Shown: one piece after another, positions 12,273-14,802 of the stretch | Layout of the letters: each line of letters starts with the position of its first letter | Position numbering within the stretch: position 1 is the stretch's first letter | Assembly: GCA_937957685.1 (NCBI GenBank) | Contig: CALGAO010000111.1 | Coordinates: 1-14,802 of the forward strand | DNA: 14,802 nt | Source of the DNA: an uncultured Paenibacillaceae bacterium | GTDB lineage: Bacteria > Bacillota > Bacilli > Paenibacillales > DA-C8 | Direction: 5' to 3' | The notes under the pieces: model-generated | What the model saw: the letters and a program-made list of their open reading frames with translations, nothing else | Databases searched by the model: none | What the model was told of the DNA's origin: nothing | Made by a program: the position numbers and the translations under genes

Positions 12273-14729
12273 ATGAAAGTATTGCGATTGAAACAGCTGT
12301 TCCTCTGCATGTTGATGGTTGCGGTTGTCTTCGGAACGTTGCCCGGGGGGCTGATCCTCCCAACGGTATCTGCGGCGCCTGATGAGAACGGCTATGCGGT
12401 GACCTACGATGGCAACGGCGCAGACAGCGGCGATGTGCCGGTGGACCCTACGCTGTACAGCAGCGGAGACCTGGCCGTCGTCCATGACAACAGCAAGGGG
12501 CTGAAGAAAGAAGGTTTCATATTCAACGGTTGGAATACCAAGCAGGACGGGACGGGAACGGATTATCTCCCCGGTCAGACGTTTGCGATGGGCACGGAGA
12601 ACGTCACCCTGTATGCCAAATGGATCGATCCATACACTTCATGGATCAATCGGAAGGTATCCAGCTCCCAGGCGATGAACGCTGTCGCATACATGAACGG
12701 CATATTTGTCGGGGTCGGGGCTAACGGCTTGATCGCCGCCACCTACGACGGCACGGTCTGGACGAAACAGATGAGCGGTGTTGCCAAGGAACTGCATGAC
12801 ATCACAGGCGGAGGAGACAGGTTGATCGCCGTTGGGGCGGACGGCACGATCCTGATCTCCACCGATGGGGAGGACTGGCTGCCACGATCCAGCGGCACGA
12901 CCAGGACGCTTCGGGGAGTAGCCTATGGTAACGATATGTACGTGGCAGCAGGGGACAATGGGACCATCGTCGTTTCCAGGAACGGATCCCATTGGATTCC
13001 TGTGGTCAGCGGCACTTCGGGGCAACTGAATGCTGTCACCTATGCGGATGGGGGATTCGTCATTGTAGGCAACAATGGCACGGTCCTGACATCGACCGAT
13101 GGTCTGCAATGGACGTTACAGGAAAGCGGGATCTTATTCGATCTGTACAGTGTCGCTGCGGGCAATGGCAAAGTGGTCGCGATCGGTTTTCTCGGAACAG
13201 TCCTTACTTCAAGTGACCTCGTGAACTGGTCATTCAGTTTAGGGGGCATTACCGGAGACGTCAAAGACGTCACATTCACCAACGGAAAGTTTCTGGTGGT
13301 TGGGTCAGGACTAATGGGCGGATTCATCTATGAATCTTCAAACGGAGGTTCGTGGTCTCAGGCCACTACACAATTAATAAATGCTCGCAATGGAATCGCT
13401 TATGGCGACGGTTTGTATGTCAGTGTAGGTCCTTTGGATATCGTGACGTCAAATGACGGCATGAATTGGAGCAAATATCAAAGTGAAACTTTTTATGGCG
13501 TGAACATCGTAAACGGCCAGTATGTGGCTTTGGGCAAAGGCGTCTATTCCTCCAACAGCGGAGCGGTCTGGAAGAAGCTGAGTGACAGTACGGTGATACT
13601 ACGCGACATCGCATATGGCGCGGGGTTGTATGTGGTGGTTGGTGATAACGGCACGGTACTCACGTCGACCAATCTCTACAGCTGGACCGAACAGGAGAGC
13701 CCGACGTCCAATCCTCTTTACGGCATTGTGTATAGCGATGGCAAGTTCGTGGCTGTAGGCGATTTCGGAACCGTGATCTATTCGGAGGATGGAACCGCGT
13801 GGGCAGAGGCGGATTCCGGAGACATCCTGGATATCCGTGACGTGACCTATGGCAATGGGCTGTTTGTAGCCGTAGGCCATGGCGTGTATGGCACGTATCA
13901 TGGCAAGGCCTATTGGTCTGAGGACGGAGTAAGTTGGAGCAGATATACCACGGTGGATGTCTCTCTTAACGGTATTGCCTATGGCGAGGATGAGTATTAC
14001 GCAGCAGGTACAGGCAACAATCCGAGTTATCAGCTGTACAATTTGTACTATTCTGCCAATGGAAACGACTGGGCTTACAGGAGCAGCGGAATCAGCGGTG
14101 TGACGTACAACGGCATCGCTTATCACGATCAAACTTATGTGATCGTTGGCACGGGCGGAACCATCAGGGTGTTGAAGAAAGGCAACACATCGTGGATCCC
14201 GATCGCGACCGATGTCGCCACGACCGAATTCCTTTCCGTCGCTGGCGGCAAGGCCACTTTCCTGGCAGTCGGAACGGATGGAGCCGTATATCAGACCCGC
14301 AGGACGCTGCCTGTCAGCTCCACGGTTCATTTCGACAGCAACGGCGGTCATACGAAGGCCACCCCGGCATTCATGACGCTGCTGCCGGGCGATGAACTTG
14401 GCCTCCTGCCTGAACCTCCTGCCCGGACAGGCTACAGATTCATCGGCTGGAATACGGAAGCCGATGGAACGGGCACCGCGGCGGATGGATCGTTTGTCGT
14501 GAGTGCAGATACGGTTCTGTATGCACAATGGAAAGAGCTAATCCCTCCACCTGCACCGACGAATCTGACGAGTACAGCGGGGGCCGGTGAAGTGACCCTG
14601 GAATGGGATGCCGTAACGGAGGCTGACAGTTATTCTGTATATAAGTATGAAGGGGAGGAAGCTCCGACAGATCCGGAAGACTGGGAGCTCGTCGTTTCGG
14701 ATCTCACGGAGACCACGTATACAGTGTGA
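12273..14729 (+). CDS. Secreted surface protein with Flg_new/InlB repeats, 14 propeller blades and a cut fn3 domain
   Basis: ATG 12273 gives a clean signal peptide (MKVLRLKQ, a hydrophobic core, cleavage near TVSAA). The in-frame ATG 12225 overlaps the -10 region and is less likely. The Shine-Dalgarno is AGGAGGGAG (12252-12260) or GAGGAG (12264-12269). The 818-residue protein has a first Listeria-Bacteroides/Flg_new-type repeat (12387-12623: VTYDGNG, FNGWNTKQDGTGT, LYAKW). Fourteen blades (12642-14309) follow, then a second Flg_new-type repeat (14322-14531: FRFIGWNTEADGTGT-like, LYAQW). Last is the first part of an fn3 domain (APTNLTSTAGAGEVTLEWDA), which stops at TYTV where further strands are expected. 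No SLH or LPXTG anchor is present. It was probably a longer surface or adhesion protein, and may be truncated. The promoter suggests control by the upstream SARP-like regulator. Confidence 0.82.
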   Translation: MKVLRLKQLFLCMLMVAVVFGTLPGGLILPTVSAAPDENGYAVTYDGNGADSGDVPVDPTLYSSGDLAVVHDNSKGLKKEGFIFNGWNTKQDGTGTDYLPGQTFAMGTENVTLYAKWIDPYTSWINRKVSSSQAMNAVAYMNGIFVGVGANGLIAATYDGTVWTKQMSGVAKELHDITGGGDRLIAVGADGTILISTDGEDWLPRSSGTTRTLRGVAYGNDMYVAAGDNGTIVVSRNGSHWIPVVSGTSGQLNAVTYADGGFVIVGNNGTVLTSTDGLQWTLQESGILFDLYSVAAGNGKVVAIGFLGTVLTSSDLVNWSFSLGGITGDVKDVTFTNGKFLVVGSGLMGGFIYESSNGGSWSQATTQLINARNGIAYGDGLYVSVGPLDIVTSNDGMNWSKYQSETFYGVNIVNGQYVALGKGVYSSNSGAVWKKLSDSTVILRDIAYGAGLYVVVGDNGTVLTSTNLYSWTEQESPTSNPLYGIVYSDGKFVAVGDFGTVIYSEDGTAWAEADSGDILDIRDVTYGNGLFVAVGHGVYGTYHGKAYWSEDGVSWSRYTTVDVSLNGIAYGEDEYYAAGTGNNPSYQLYNLYYSANGNDWAYRSSGISGVTYNGIAYHDQTYVIVGTGGTIRVLKKGNTSWIPIATDVATTEFLSVAGGKATFLAVGTDGAVYQTRRTLPVSSTVHFDSNGGHTKATPAFMTLLPGDELGLLPEPPARTGYRFIGWNTEADGTGTAADGSFVVSADTVLYAQWKELIPPPAPTNLTSTAGAGEVTLEWDAVTEADSYSVYKYEGEEAPTDPEDWELVVSDLTETTYTV
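12642..14309 (+). repeat. Fourteen WD/BNR-like blades of about 39 residues
   Basis: Each unit begins with W and follows the pattern Wxxx.SG....L..VAYGNG.FVAVG..GT(I/V)..S.DG. Examples are WLPRSSGTTRTLRGVAYGND and WTEQESPTSNPLYGIVYSDG. Fourteen units can be counted, with units 6-8 and 11-12 the most divergent. Fourteen would make two seven-bladed propellers. Confidence 0.65.
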
Positions 14730-14802
14730 GTGTAAAATGTTTGTGGGCAGAAAAAAGGAATAATTGGTGAACGAATGCGGAAAAGCATGGAAAAAGGCTT
14801 CC
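14730..14802 (+). other. AT-richer right end of the window, possible insertion boundary
   Basis: After the stop codon the sequence becomes clearly richer in A (GTGTAAAATG, AGAAAAAAGG, GGAAAAAGG) than the roughly 55-60% GC coding DNA before it. No terminator hairpin is seen. Together with the mid-domain stop of the preceding gene, this could be the end of an inserted mobile element, but the window is too short to show one. Confidence 0.25.

Noticed and set aside
1..14802. tRNA, rRNA, CRISPR array, riboswitch
   Set aside because: I saw no cloverleaf, rRNA segment, regularly spaced DNA repeat array or recognisable riboswitch core; the repeats present are protein-coding.

Overview
The window looks like a chromosomal accessory locus of a Gram-positive Bacillales, most likely Paenibacillaceae. 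The signs are high GC for a Firmicute, strong AGGAGG-type ribosome binding sites, S-layer homology (SLH) anchoring, and a 7TM sensor kinase paired with a receiver/winged-helix/BTAD regulator (the COG3947 architecture). This placement is inferred from the sequence alone.

Layout. Positions 1-326 (minus strand) hold the N-terminal part of a LysE/RhtB-like membrane exporter that runs off the left edge. A 413-base divergent intergenic region follows. Positions 740-7608 once encoded a single giant secreted surface protein: signal peptide, acidic linker, a seven-bladed RCC1 propeller, an fn3-like module, a second seven-bladed RCC1 propeller, eight alternating beta-sandwich repeats, a pre-SLH region and three SLH domains. 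It is now split by three frameshifts, all in the first 3 kb; the last 3.9 kb is a clean reading frame. Positions 7609-7921 hold hairpins and a promoter. Positions 7922-12093 are a translationally coupled two-component operon. The first gene is a SARP-like response regulator. The second is a very large kinase carrying two different histidine-kinase cores with a receiver between them. A strong intrinsic terminator closes the operon at 12129-12179. Positions 12273-14729 encode a second secreted protein with two InlB/Flg_new-type repeats flanking 14 WD/BNR-like blades. It stops abruptly inside an fn3 domain, and the last 73 bases look different from the rest.

How the parts may fit together (inference). 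A sensory system sits between two large beta-propeller surface proteins. Short sequence matches link the three upstream regions: ATCGACATTTTT is shared by the giant gene and the regulator gene, and TTTTTTAAGGTC by the giant gene and the second surface gene. In front of the second surface gene, TTTAAGG is repeated with 11-bp spacing next to a -10-like TATGAT, which is the layout expected for SARP-family activators. The simplest model is a kinase/SARP pair that controls its flanking surface proteins and perhaps itself. Both surface genes appear damaged in this copy, one by frameshifts and one possibly by a 3' truncation.
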